Origin: Streptomyces sp. DvalAA-14
GTDB lineage: Bacteria > Actinomycetota > Actinomycetes > Streptomycetales > Streptomycetaceae
Length of the DNA stretch: 64,000 nt
Reading direction: 5' to 3'
NCBI RefSeq assembly: GCF_900091855.1
Contig: NZ_FMCH01000560.1
Location: 1-64,000 of the forward strand
Shown here in pieces: positions 15,344 to 23,647 of this stretch (position 1 is the first letter of the stretch; every line of letters starts with the position of its first letter). The notes below the pieces were generated by a model, which saw only the letters and a list, made by a program, of their open reading frames with translations, was not told the DNA's origin and made no database searches. The position numbers and the translations under genes were made by a program.

Positions 15344-18289
15344 ATGGAAACCAGGACGGAGCCGGGCGGCAGCCTGCGGTTCGCGGTCCTCGGCCCGGTT
15401 CGTGCCTGGCGCGGTGACGAACCGATCGGTACCGGCGCGCCCCAGCAGCGGGCGCTGCTCGCCGCGTTGCTGCTGCGCGGCGGACGCACCGCCACCGCGT
15501 CGGAGCTCCTCGACGCCGTGTGGGGTGAGAATCCGCCCAACACCGCACTGGCGGCGCTGCGTTCGTACGCGTTCCGGTTGCGCAAGGCGCTCGGCCCGAA
15601 GGCGCTGATCACCGATTCCGGTGGCTACGCGCTGCATGTGGCGACCGACGCGCTGGACAGCGCCGTGGTCGAGCGGCTGGCCGCCGAGGCGGACCGGCAG
15701 CGCGCCGCGGGTGATCCGGCACAGGCCCGCGAGTTGCTGGGCGCCGCGCTGGAGCAGTGGCACGGTGAGCCGCTGGCCGGACTGCCCGGCCCGTACGCGG
15801 AAACGCAGCGTTCCCGGCTGGCCGAGTGGCACATCGGGCTGATCGAGGCCCGCCTCGAACTGGACCTGGAGTTGGGCGCGCACGCCGAGGCGGTCTCCGA
15901 ACTCACCGCGCTGTCCGCCGACCACCCGCTGCGGGAGCGGCTGCGGGCGCTGCTGATGCTGGCCCTTTACCGCAGCGGCCGGCAGGCGGAGGCCCTCGGC
16001 GTCTACGCCGACACCCGGCGGCTGCTCGCCGACGAGTTGGGCATCGACCCGTCCGCCGAACTCGCCGAGCTCCACCAGCGCATCCTGGAGGCCGACCCGG
16101 GCCTGGCCGCCCCCGCCGGTACGGGCGCCGGCGCGCCGGAGGTGGTACGTCCGGCGCAACTGCCCGCCACTGTGGCCGACTTCACCGGCCGCGCTGCCTT
16201 CGTCGCGGAACTCGGCCAGCAGCTCGCCGAAGCGTCCGAGGGCAGAGGCGTGATGGCGGTCTCGGCGGTTGCGGGGATCGGCGGCGTCGGGAAGACCACC
16301 CTCGCGGTGCATGTCGCGCACGAGGCCCGGGATGCCTTCCCCGACGGCCAGTTGTACGTCGACCTGCAAGGCACCGACCCGCGCCCGGCCGAACCGGAGA
16401 CGGTGCTCGGCGGATTCCTGCGGGCGCTGGGCATCCCCAACCCCAGCATCCCCGACACGCTCGCCGAACGCGCGGCGCTCTACCGCTCCACCCTCGACAG
16501 CCGCCGGGTCCTGGTGCTGCTCGACAATGCCTACGACGCAGCGCAGGTGCGCAGCCTGCTGCCGGGCACGCCGGGGTGCGCCGCGCTGATCACCAGCCGG
16601 GTGCGGATGGTGGATCTGGCCGGCGCGCATCTGGTGGACCTCGATGTGATGTCGCCCGAGGAGGCGCTGAAACTCTTCACCAGGATCGTCGGCGAGGAGC
16701 GGGCCGGCAGCGAACGGCAGGCCGCACTCGATGTGGTGGGCGCCTGCGGCTTCCTGCCGCTGGCCATCCGGATCGCCGCGTCCCGGCTGGCGGCCCGCCG
16801 GACCTGGACCGTGTCCGTACTGGCCAACAAACTTGCCGACCAGCGGCGCCGGTTGGACGAGCTGCGGGCCGGCGACCTCGGGGTGAAGGCCACCTTCGCC
16901 CTCGGCTACGGCCACTTGTCCCCCGCCCAGGCCCGCGCCTTCCGGCTGCTGTCCCTGGCCGACGGCCCCGACATCTCGCTGGCCGCGGCGTCCGCCGTGC
17001 TGGACCTGGACCCGTACGCGACCGAGGAGTTGCTGGAGGCGTTGGTCGACATCAGCCTCATCGAATCGGCGGCTCCGGCCCGTTACCGCTTCCATGACCT
17101 GTTGCGGCTCTACGCGCGTGAATGTGCCGAACGCGACGAGACGGCCGATGCGCGCTGCCAGGCCCTGTCCCGGCAACTCGACTTCTACCTCGCCTCGGCC
17201 GCCGGGGCCTACGCGTTGGAGAATCCGGGCGACCGGATGCTGGAGCACCTGGCCGCGACCGCCCGGCCCGGGCTCGCCTTCGCCTCGCGCGAGGAGTCCC
17301 TGGAATGGCTGTTCTCGGAGGCCCAGGGACTGCTGGCCGCCGTACAGCAGGCGGCGGACGGCGGTTGCGAGGGTCCGATGCGGCGCGCGGTCGATCTGCT
17401 GCTGGCCGCCCAGGACTTGATGGAGTCCGGGGTCTACGCCCGCCAGTACGAGCAGGCCGCCCGAGCCCTGGTCGGCACCGCGCACGACTGCGGCGACCCG
17501 CTGGCCGAGGGCCGCGCCCGGGTGCTGGTGGCTCAACGGCTGCGCATGATGGGCCGCTTCGCCGACGCCGACGACGAGGCGCGCCGCGCGATGGTCGTCG
17601 GCCTGTCCGTCCAGGATCCGGTCACCTGCAGCTACGCCCCGAACCTGCGCGGCAGCATCGCCCACCACGCCCGGCGCTACGAGGACTGCGCCGAATACCA
17701 CCGGGCCGCGCTGGCCGCCTTCCGCGCCGACGGCAACCGGCACGGCGAGGCCTCGGCGCTCAGCAACCTGTCCCGGGCGCAGCTGAGCCTCGGCGACTCC
17801 GACGCCGCCGTGACCACCAGCGGGGAGGCGCTCGCCATCTACCGGGATCTCGGCGCCGGATTCCGGCTCGGCAACGGGCTGTACACCATGAGCATCCCCC
17901 TGACCGCGATCGGCCGGCTGGACGACGCGCACGCCTGTCTGACCGAGGCCCTGCAGATCTTCCGCGACTCCCGCCAGCAGTTCTGGGAGGGTGTCACCCT
18001 CTTCCGGCTCGCCGAGGCCCACTTGGCCTCGGGCCGGCAGCGCCAGTCGGCGTCGCACGCGGAGCAGGCCCTGGTCATTCTCCGTGAGGTGGGCGGCGAG
18101 TGGCGGACGGCCAACGCCCTGACCGTGCTGGGCCGGGCCCTTGCCGGGATGGGCCAGCTGGTGCGCGCGCACGCCTGCTGGCACGACGCGCTGGGCATCT
18201 ACTCGGCGCTCGATTCACCGGAGCGGCAAGCGGTGCAGCGGCTGCTCGGCGGCGGGGCCGCGCCGTCCGCCAGCTCACTGGCCGTCTGA
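15344..18289 (+). CDS. afsR: AfsR: SARP-type global transcriptional activator with ATPase and TPR domains
   Basis: The protein has 981 residues; ATG 15344 follows AGGGGGC. Domains in order: an OmpR-type winged helix (about 10-98, SELLDAVWG and YAFRLRKALG), the bacterial transcriptional activation domain (about 105-250), an NB-ARC/AP-ATPase with P-loop GIGGVGKTT (about 310-318) and VLVLLDNA, and C-terminal TPR repeats (about 600-960). Length and order match AfsR of Streptomyces coelicolor (993 residues). In that species AfsK phosphorylates AfsR on Ser/Thr, which enhances its binding to the afsS promoter and stimulates antibiotic production. The afsS and afsK genes follow here in the same order. 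Confidence 0.95.
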   Translation: METRTEPGGSLRFAVLGPVRAWRGDEPIGTGAPQQRALLAALLLRGGRTATASELLDAVWGENPPNTALAALRSYAFRLRKALGPKALITDSGGYALHVATDALDSAVVERLAAEADRQRAAGDPAQARELLGAALEQWHGEPLAGLPGPYAETQRSRLAEWHIGLIEARLELDLELGAHAEAVSELTALSADHPLRERLRALLMLALYRSGRQAEALGVYADTRRLLADELGIDPSAELAELHQRILEADPGLAAPAGTGAGAPEVVRPAQLPATVADFTGRAAFVAELGQQLAEASEGRGVMAVSAVAGIGGVGKTTLAVHVAHEARDAFPDGQLYVDLQGTDPRPAEPETVLGGFLRALGIPNPSIPDTLAERAALYRSTLDSRRVLVLLDNAYDAAQVRSLLPGTPGCAALITSRVRMVDLAGAHLVDLDVMSPEEALKLFTRIVGEERAGSERQAALDVVGACGFLPLAIRIAASRLAARRTWTVSVLANKLADQRRRLDELRAGDLGVKATFALGYGHLSPAQARAFRLLSLADGPDISLAAASAVLDLDPYATEELLEALVDISLIESAAPARYRFHDLLRLYARECAERDETADARCQALSRQLDFYLASAAGAYALENPGDRMLEHLAATARPGLAFASREESLEWLFSEAQGLLAAVQQAADGGCEGPMRRAVDLLLAAQDLMESGVYARQYEQAARALVGTAHDCGDPLAEGRARVLVAQRLRMMGRFADADDEARRAMVVGLSVQDPVTCSYAPNLRGSIAHHARRYEDCAEYHRAALAAFRADGNRHGEASALSNLSRAQLSLGDSDAAVTTSGEALAIYRDLGAGFRLGNGLYTMSIPLTAIGRLDDAHACLTEALQIFRDSRQQFWEGVTLFRLAEAHLASGRQRQSASHAEQALVILREVGGEWRTANALTVLGRALAGMGQLVRAHACWHDALGIYSALDSPERQAVQRLLGGGAAPSASSLAV

Positions 18290-18334
18290 CCTGGACCGAC
18301 CGGGCCCTGTGCGCAGCGCCGACCGGGCCGTCGG

Positions 18335-18375
18335 CGAACTCATCGCCGGCGTTTATCGGTTGATTATCGACGGCT
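18335..18375 (+). promoter_or_regulatory. Candidate AfsR operator/promoter region of afsS
   Basis: A run of three ATCG-containing half-sites (CTCATCG at 18339, TTTATCG at 18352, ATTATCG at 18363) lies in the 186-bp gap before afsS. The last two are exactly 11 bp apart, the spacing of SARP/OmpR-type direct repeats. This is the most AT-rich spot between afsR and afsS. AfsR is known to bind direct repeats overlapping the afsS -35 region in S. coelicolor; assignment here is by analogy. Confidence 0.45.
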
Positions 18376-18475
18376 GCCACGATTCCATCACAGCAAGCCG
18401 CCCGCTCGGTGAGGTACGGGGGACTTCACCGGGCGGGCCCCGCACAGCACGTCCCCAAGGCAACAGGAGAACGAG

Positions 18476-18679
18476 ATGAGCACCGAGATCCCGCCGACCG
18501 ACCCGACTGCTCCGGTCCCGCCCGTCACGCCGGCTCCTCCGAAGGAGGGCCCGGACAACTGGCACACCGACGGTACCGCCGAGGCCCCGGCCGACGGTCT
18601 GCTGACCGGCCAGCCGACGAAGAAGCCCGCGCAGGTCAAGCCGGACAACTGGCACACCGACTCCAAGCCCGCGGTCTGA
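18476..18679 (+). CDS. afsS: AfsS: small sigma-like regulatory protein
   Basis: The protein has 67 residues, with AGGAGA before the ATG. It is Pro/Thr-rich, without predicted globular or membrane segments. Its hallmark is the heptapeptide PDNWHTD, present twice (residues ~26-32 and ~55-61), each preceded by a basic/Pro stretch (PPKEG, AQVK). AfsS (63 residues in S. coelicolor) is the transcriptional target of AfsR and stimulates antibiotic biosynthesis by an unsettled mechanism. The position directly downstream of afsR, with its own regulatory gap and a strong terminator, supports the call. Confidence 0.93.
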   Translation: MSTEIPPTDPTAPVPPVTPAPPKEGPDNWHTDGTAEAPADGLLTGQPTKKPAQVKPDNWHTDSKPAV

Positions 18680-18740
18680 TCGACCGTCCGCGGCACGACC
18701 ACTCCAGGGCGGCGGGGTGCGCCTGGAGAGCACGACCCAC

Positions 18741-18796
18741 GGGGGGAACCGGGGGGCACGGGGGAAGCACGGGGGGAACGGGGGACCAGAGGGGGG
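18741..18796 (+). repeat. Decameric G-run array (potential G-quadruplex) in the afsS 3' region
   Basis: Six runs of five or six consecutive G lie at roughly 10-bp intervals (starting at 18741, 18751, 18760, 18771, 18780 and 18791), separated by AACC, CAC, AAGCAC, AAC and ACCAGA. This is a strong intramolecular G4 pattern on the coding strand, 60 bp after the afsS stop. Confidence 0.75.
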
Positions 18797-18809
18797 CGCC
18801 CGAGGGGAA

Positions 18810-18845
18810 CCGGTGGTCCTGTTCTTGGGGGAACAGGAGCACCGG
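18810..18845 (+). other. 15-bp stem-loop in the afsS 3' region
   Basis: CCGGTGGTCCTGTTC (18810-18824) and GAACAGGAGCACCGG (18831-18845) pair with one mismatch around a 6-nt loop. It lies between the G-run array and the terminator, so the afsS transcript would carry several strong structures. Confidence 0.6.
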
Positions 18846-18854
18846 TCGGGCCGG

Positions 18855-18907
18855 GAGGTGGTCGGCCGCAGCGCGGAGGGGGCGCTGCGGCCGACCACTT
18901 CCCTTTT
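18855..18907 (+). terminator. Strong rho-independent-type terminator of afsS
   Basis: The arms 18855-18874 and 18882-18901 form a 20-bp stem with only one G-T wobble and a 7-nt loop. The stem is followed by a five-T run (18903-18907). This is the clearest intrinsic terminator in the window. Confidence 0.9.
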
Positions 18908-19064
18908 TCCCTTGTGCCGCCGCTTTGAGCCCACTGCTTTGAGCCGCTGCTTTGAGCCGCTCCCTGCCTGCGCTTCGGGACTCGCCCCTCACTCCGCCGG
19001 AGGCGCCCACCTGGCAGCGGCAGCCGCCCGGACATAGCGTCGGCATGCGGGGGCCGGGCACGAT

Positions 19065-19862
19065 ATGAGGCGGTGGCAGCCCATGATCCGCAACATCCTG
19101 GCGACCCTCCTCGCGCTGATCGGAGCGGAAGCCGCCGTCTGGAGCCCCTTCCTCCCCTGGTACGGCGGCCGCAGCGGTTCCGACATCCGGGCGGACGACC
19201 TCGTCACGGGCGTCGGTGTCACATCGCACGACGCGGCGCTGCTCGGCTCCCTCTTCCTGCCGATGGGCTTCGCGGGGCTGCTCGCACTGCTGGGGATACT
19301 GATGCGCTCGCGGCTGGTGACCGCCGCGGCCGGGGTGCTGGTGCTCGGGACGACCGTGCTGTGGATGGTGCGGCAGGCGCTGTATTCGCACGCGCTCACC
19401 GCGGGCGGCAACGGGCTGGACACCGGGGTGGCCACCGCGGTGGCCGGCGGTCTGCTGCTCCTGGCGGCCACCTCCCTGCTGCCGGGCCGCCGCCCGCGCC
19501 CGTACACCGAACCCGCCGTGCTCCACGACTCCGTGACGCCGTACGACCCGGATGTCGCCGGCAGCCCGGCGGTCTCGTACGAGCCGGAGTTCTCGTACGA
19601 CCAGACGGCTCCGTACAACCCGGCGATCTCCTACAGCCCGGCGCTTGCGCCCGGCGACCCGCCGCTCGGGTACGACTCCGCGCCACCGTACGACTCCGCG
19701 CCGCCCTACGGCGCCGCGGGCTCCTACGACGCCGCGAGCCCGTACGACACCGCGGTCCCCTACGATCCCGCGGGGCCGGACGGCGAGCCGACGATCCGGG
19801 GGGCCACGGTGGCTCCGCCCCCGTCGTACGGCCCGGACCCGACGCCGCCGCCGGGGAGCTGA
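19065..19862 (+). CDS. Membrane protein with hexapeptide Tyr-Asp-rich tail, between afsS and afsK
   Basis: The protein has up to 265 residues. ATG 19065 is the longest choice; ATG 19083 (six residues later) has a better purine-rich leader and may be the true start. Residues 8-28, 64-85, 88-106 and 124-144 are hydrophobic, suggesting four membrane helices. The last ~110 residues are a disordered tail with repeated PYD/SYD motifs, of which the final third forms hexads such as YDSAPP, YGAAGS, YDAASP, YDTAVP and YDPAGP. A membrane protein gene also lies between afsS and afsK in S. coelicolor. Its function is unknown. Confidence 0.8.
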   Translation: MRRWQPMIRNILATLLALIGAEAAVWSPFLPWYGGRSGSDIRADDLVTGVGVTSHDAALLGSLFLPMGFAGLLALLGILMRSRLVTAAAGVLVLGTTVLWMVRQALYSHALTAGGNGLDTGVATAVAGGLLLLAATSLLPGRRPRPYTEPAVLHDSVTPYDPDVAGSPAVSYEPEFSYDQTAPYNPAISYSPALAPGDPPLGYDSAPPYDSAPPYGAAGSYDAASPYDTAVPYDPAGPDGEPTIRGATVAPPPSYGPDPTPPPGS

Positions 19863-19889
19863 GCCGCTATCGGTCGGCGCGCCGCCGGA

Positions 19890-22316
19890 TCAGGCGCGAC
19901 GCGAGGTCGCGCCGGTGCCCTTGGCGGCGTCCAGCGCGTAGACGCAGCGGTCCTTGGAGCAGGCGTAGACCACACCCTCGGCGGCCACCGGTGATCCGGT
20001 GATCTCGCCGCCGGTCTCCAGCCGCCAGCGCAGCTGACCGCCTTGGGCGTCCACCGTGTAGAGGCAGTGGTCCTTGGAGCCGAAGTGCACCCGGCCCTCG
20101 GCGACCGCGGGTGAACCGACGACCTCGCCCTGCGCCGCGAACCGCCAGCGCGGGGTGCCGCTCACCGCGTCCAGCGTGTACAGGGCGCTGCCGGCTCCCA
20201 GGTGCACCGCCCCGGCCGCCACTACCACCGGCTCGACCGATTGGCGCGGCTCGGTGGCGACCCGCCAGCGGTCCCGGCCGTCGGACGGGTCCAGGGCGTA
20301 GACCGTGCCGAGATGGTCGGCGACGTAGATGCCACCGCCGGACGCCACGGGCCCGGGCACGTGCACGGGTGGCGCGAACATCACCGCCGGCGCGTCGAAG
20401 TGCCAGCGCTCGGCGCCGCTGCGGGCGTCGAGCGCCAGCACCCGGGTGCCGGCGGTCAGATAGGCGATCCCGTCGGCGACGACCGGGCGGGTCGGCACCG
20501 AACCGGCGGCGCCGGGCTCGCCCACCGGGTGGGACCACTGCTCGGAACCGGTCAGCGCGTCCACCGCGTAGAGGCGGCCGCCGCCCTGGTAGTAGACGGT
20601 GCGGTCGATGACGGTCGGCCCGGAGTCGGGTGACTCGAAGCCGGTCTGGGCTCCGCCGCGCTCCCAGCGCAGATTGCCGCGGTGCGCGTCCCACGCCTGG
20701 ACGCCGCCGCCACGGGTGCCGCTGACGACCGTGCCGGCGTCGGCCCGGACCGCGTAGACCCATCCGTCGATCGGGTTGCGCCAGCGCTCGCTGCCGTCGG
20801 CGGAGTCCAGCGCGAACAGGCTGGGCCCGTCGGAGGCGTGGATCCGGCCGTCGCGGACCGCCATCGTCCAGGCGACGTCGCGGGTCTTGAACTGGCGGCG
20901 GCCGCTGGCCACATCGAGCGCGTGCACCTCGAAGGAGGTGACGTAGAGCAGGCCGTCGGAGACGACCGGGGTGCCCCATACGTCGTTGGACATGCGGAAA
21001 CGCCAGGGGCGCCACTCGCCGGGGGGAGCGATGGGCGGCGCCGGGGCCGGAGCGGGCACCGACTCTCCCGCGCGGTGGGCGCCTGCCCGGTGGCGGACCC
21101 ACTCGGTGCCGGGAGCGGCGCCGGCCGCCGCGCGGTGCCGAGTGGCCGCGGCGACCCGCAGCCCCGGGCCGATCGGGGCCGAACCGGCCAGTTGGACGGG
21201 CACGGCTTCGGACTCCTGGCGCTGGCTGTCCCTGCCGTGCGCGGGGCCGCTGCGAGGCGCCTGTACCGGCCGGGGCGGCGACTGCGGTGGCGGCGGTACG
21301 TTGATCGGCACCTGCGGGCCCGGGAGCTGGGGGGCCGGGAGTTGAGGACCCGGCGGCTGCGGGCCGGGGGGCTGCGGGCCGGCCGCGTGGGCCCCGCGTC
21401 CGGCGGCCGGTACCGCGGGGCGGCCGCTGCGGCGCTGCTCTATCAGCGCCACCGCGGCGGGCGGCAGCCAGGCGGAGGCGGTGCCGGTGTCGTCGCCACC
21501 GGAGGAGAACAGGTGCGGGGCGAGCTGCGCCTGCAGATCGGCCGGGGTGGGCCGGCGCTCGGCCTCCATCCGCATGCAGGACTCGATGAGCGGCCGCAGC
21601 TCGTCGGGCAGCCCGGCCAGATCGGGGCCTTCCCGCAGCAGCATGAACACGGTCTCGACCGGGTTGGCGCCGTGGAAGGGGGCGTGGCCGGTGGCGGCGA
21701 AGACCAGGGTGGAGCCGAGCGAGAAGATGTCGCTGGCGCCGCGCACGCTCCGGGAGTCGCGCGCCTGCTCGGGGGACATGTAGGCGGGGGTGCCGACCGC
21801 GACATTGGTCATCGTCAGCCGGGTGTTGGAGACACCGGAGGCGATGCCGAAGTCGATGACCCGGGGGCCGTCCTCGACCACCAGCACATTGGACGGCTTC
21901 ATGTCGCGGTGCACCAGGCCGGCGGCGTGGATGGACTGCAGCGCCTCGGCGATGCCCGCGGCGAGCCACCGTACGGCCTGGGCGGGCATCGGCCCCGACT
22001 CGTTGACGATCTCTTCCAGGGACGGGGCGGGAACGTAGGCGGTGGCGAGCCACGGCACGGCCGCGCGCGGGTCGGCGTCGACGACGGCGGCGGTGTAGAA
22101 ACCGGAGACCGCGCGGGCCGCTTCGACTTCACGCGTGAACCGGACCCGGAAGAGCTGGTCCTCGGCCAGTTCGGCGCGTACGGTCTTGATCGCCACCCGG
22201 CGGCCGGAGGCCGAGCGGGCGAGATAGACCAGCCCCATGCCGCCGGCGCCGAGCCGTCCCAGCACCTCGAAAGGGCCGATCCGCCTCGGGTCGTGCTGCG
22301 TCAGCTGCTCCATCAT
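19890..22316 (-). CDS. afsK: AfsK: Ser/Thr protein kinase with PQQ-type beta-propeller
   Basis: The protein has 808 residues. The N-terminal kinase domain (about 14-270) has the glycine loop GAGGMGLVY (23-31), catalytic-pair Lys44 (VAIK), HRDMKPSN (136-143), DFG (155-157) and GTPAYMSPE (175-183). A Pro-rich linker (about 290-400) precedes seven or so W-containing strands typical of PQQ/pyrrolo-quinoline propellers (for example RWRFAAQGEVVGSPAVAEG) up to the C-terminus. No transmembrane helix is evident; AfsK associates with the membrane inner face in S. coelicolor. There it autophosphorylates, is inhibited by KbpA and phosphorylates AfsR; it also acts on polar-growth protein DivIVA. Convergent with the preceding membrane-protein gene. 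Confidence 0.95.
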   Translation of the reverse strand: MMEQLTQHDPRRIGPFEVLGRLGAGGMGLVYLARSASGRRVAIKTVRAELAEDQLFRVRFTREVEAARAVSGFYTAAVVDADPRAAVPWLATAYVPAPSLEEIVNESGPMPAQAVRWLAAGIAEALQSIHAAGLVHRDMKPSNVLVVEDGPRVIDFGIASGVSNTRLTMTNVAVGTPAYMSPEQARDSRSVRGASDIFSLGSTLVFAATGHAPFHGANPVETVFMLLREGPDLAGLPDELRPLIESCMRMEAERRPTPADLQAQLAPHLFSSGGDDTGTASAWLPPAAVALIEQRRSGRPAVPAAGRGAHAAGPQPPGPQPPGPQLPAPQLPGPQVPINVPPPPQSPPRPVQAPRSGPAHGRDSQRQESEAVPVQLAGSAPIGPGLRVAAATRHRAAAGAAPGTEWVRHRAGAHRAGESVPAPAPAPPIAPPGEWRPWRFRMSNDVWGTPVVSDGLLYVTSFEVHALDVASGRRQFKTRDVAWTMAVRDGRIHASDGPSLFALDSADGSERWRNPIDGWVYAVRADAGTVVSGTRGGGVQAWDAHRGNLRWERGGAQTGFESPDSGPTVIDRTVYYQGGGRLYAVDALTGSEQWSHPVGEPGAAGSVPTRPVVADGIAYLTAGTRVLALDARSGAERWHFDAPAVMFAPPVHVPGPVASGGGIYVADHLGTVYALDPSDGRDRWRVATEPRQSVEPVVVAAGAVHLGAGSALYTLDAVSGTPRWRFAAQGEVVGSPAVAEGRVHFGSKDHCLYTVDAQGGQLRWRLETGGEITGSPVAAEGVVYACSKDRCVYALDAAKGTGATSRRA

Positions 22317-22568
22317 CGCCCTGCCACCTCCCCGTGACCCCGCGTTGTTGCGGCCGTTCCCCGTGTTGTCCGGCCGTGCGTGGCCGGTCGCCGGCCACCG
22401 CGCCGGGGTACGGGCCTGATTCTTCCTGGGATGGGCCCCGGTTGCGAACCCGGGGCCACCGCGACACGCCCGGAGAGCGAACTCGTTATCATCCGCCCCC
22501 GGGCGTTCGGCGGGGTGGCGGCGCGCCGCGGGGACCGCCGGTTTCCTGGTGGCGGCGGCGCGCCGGGG

Positions 22569-23363
22569 CTACTGGCCGGGCTGCTCGCCGGAGGTGCGGC
22601 TGAGGTCGATGACCGCGAAGCTTGCGCCCTGGTCGTCGGCCACGACGGCCACCCGGCCGAAGGGCGAGTCCTTCGGCTCCTGGCGCACCTGGCCGCCGAG
22701 CCGGCGGACGGTGGCCGCCGCGGCGTCGCAGTCGTCGGTGGCGAAGTAGACCAGGTAGGAGGAGGGGGTGTCGGCCGGCTCGTCCGCGGACCGCCGCATC
22801 CGGCCGCCGATCGGGGCGTCGGGGGCGCCGGGCAGCGACAGGACCTTGTAGTCGAAGGCCGTACCGTCACCGATCTGCCGGCTCTCGTAGCCGAAGACGG
22901 ACTGGTAGAAGCGGTCGACGTCTTCGGGGTCCCGGGTGTGGTTCTCACTCCAGCAGAAGGCGCCGGGCTCGTTGACGACGCCGAAGCCGGTGTGGCTGCC
23001 GGGCTGCCAGACGCCGACGAAGGAGCCGCCGGGGTCGATCACGCCCGCCATGACGCCGGAGTCCCCCACCGTGTCGGGACCGAAGACGACCTGGCCGCCG
23101 GCCTCCCGGGCCCGCTCCGCGGTCTTGGCGGCGTCGGCCGAGGCCAGATAGACGCTCCAGGCGGTCGGCATGGACGGATCCATCTTGCCCATCAGCGCGG
23201 CGGCGTCCTTGCCGTCCCGCAGCGCCATCGTGTAGTGGCCGTACTTCTCGCCCTGATCCTGGAACGTCCAGCCGAACAGTTCGCCGTAGAACCGCTGTCC
23301 CGCCGCCAGATCGGGCAGCGAGACGTCGGCCCAGCAGGGGGCTCCCTCGCTGAATCCAGACAT
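22569..23363 (-). CDS. VOC family protein (two glyoxalase/bleomycin-resistance-like domains)
   Basis: The protein has 264 residues. ATG 23363 follows AGAGGA, whereas the longer frame to 23501 has no support. Two tandem VOC modules are visible: residues 7-120 (CWADVSLPDLAAGQRFYGELFGW, ending DPGGSFVGVWQ) and 130-262 (FCWSENHTRDPEDVDRFYQSVFGYE, ending DDQGASFAVIDL). This is the common actinobacterial 27-kDa hydroxylase/antibiotic-resistance type. The substrate is unknown. It is divergent from the TetR gene, which may regulate it. Confidence 0.88.
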   Translation of the reverse strand: MSGFSEGAPCWADVSLPDLAAGQRFYGELFGWTFQDQGEKYGHYTMALRDGKDAAALMGKMDPSMPTAWSVYLASADAAKTAERAREAGGQVVFGPDTVGDSGVMAGVIDPGGSFVGVWQPGSHTGFGVVNEPGAFCWSENHTRDPEDVDRFYQSVFGYESRQIGDGTAFDYKVLSLPGAPDAPIGGRMRRSADEPADTPSSYLVYFATDDCDAAAATVRRLGGQVRQEPKDSPFGRVAVVADDQGASFAVIDLSRTSGEQPGQ

Positions 23364-23455
23364 GATCGGGTCCTCTCCCGTCGCGTGCGCGTTGTCGTTC
23401 CTCGCCACCGTAATCAGTGATCTTCCCCACGACACGGACCTGGAATCGAACATAT

Positions 23456-23471
23456 GGTCAATTCTTTGACC
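23456..23471. promoter_or_regulatory. Candidate TetR operator GGTCAA-N4-TTGACC
   Basis: A perfect 6-bp-arm palindrome with a 4-nt centre lies in the VOC/TetR divergent region, 93 bp upstream of the VOC start and in an AT-rich patch. It is a natural candidate site for the adjacent TetR protein. Confidence 0.4.
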
Positions 23472-23634
23472 GCGGTCGACGGGTGGCCACAAATCACCCA
23501 TTCAGCGCATTGCGACAGGGCGGCAAGACGTCCGAGCAGGGGTCACAAAAGGGGCACTGACCTGCTGATTCATCAACCGGAAGCGGGCCCTCCCCGTTTG
23601 CACGCGGCCAAATCGCGCGCTGATCACCCGCCGG

Positions 23635-23647
23635 TAAACTGACGGCA
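23635..23647 (+). promoter_or_regulatory. Candidate leaderless promoter of the tetR-like gene
   Basis: TAAACT (23635-23640) ends six bases before the ATG at 23647, and no ribosome binding site is present. The arrangement fits leaderless transcription starting at the A of ATG, common for TetR genes in streptomycetes. Confidence 0.45.

Noticed and set aside
15188-18184. 998-residue minus-strand frame opposite afsR
   Set aside because: Antisense shadow. AfsR domains are intact on the plus strand, and the antisense protein has no recognisable motif.
18741-18796. CRISPR array, because of regular 10-bp spacing
   Set aside because: Units are far too short and contain no spacers or cas genes. It is a simple G-run decamer array.
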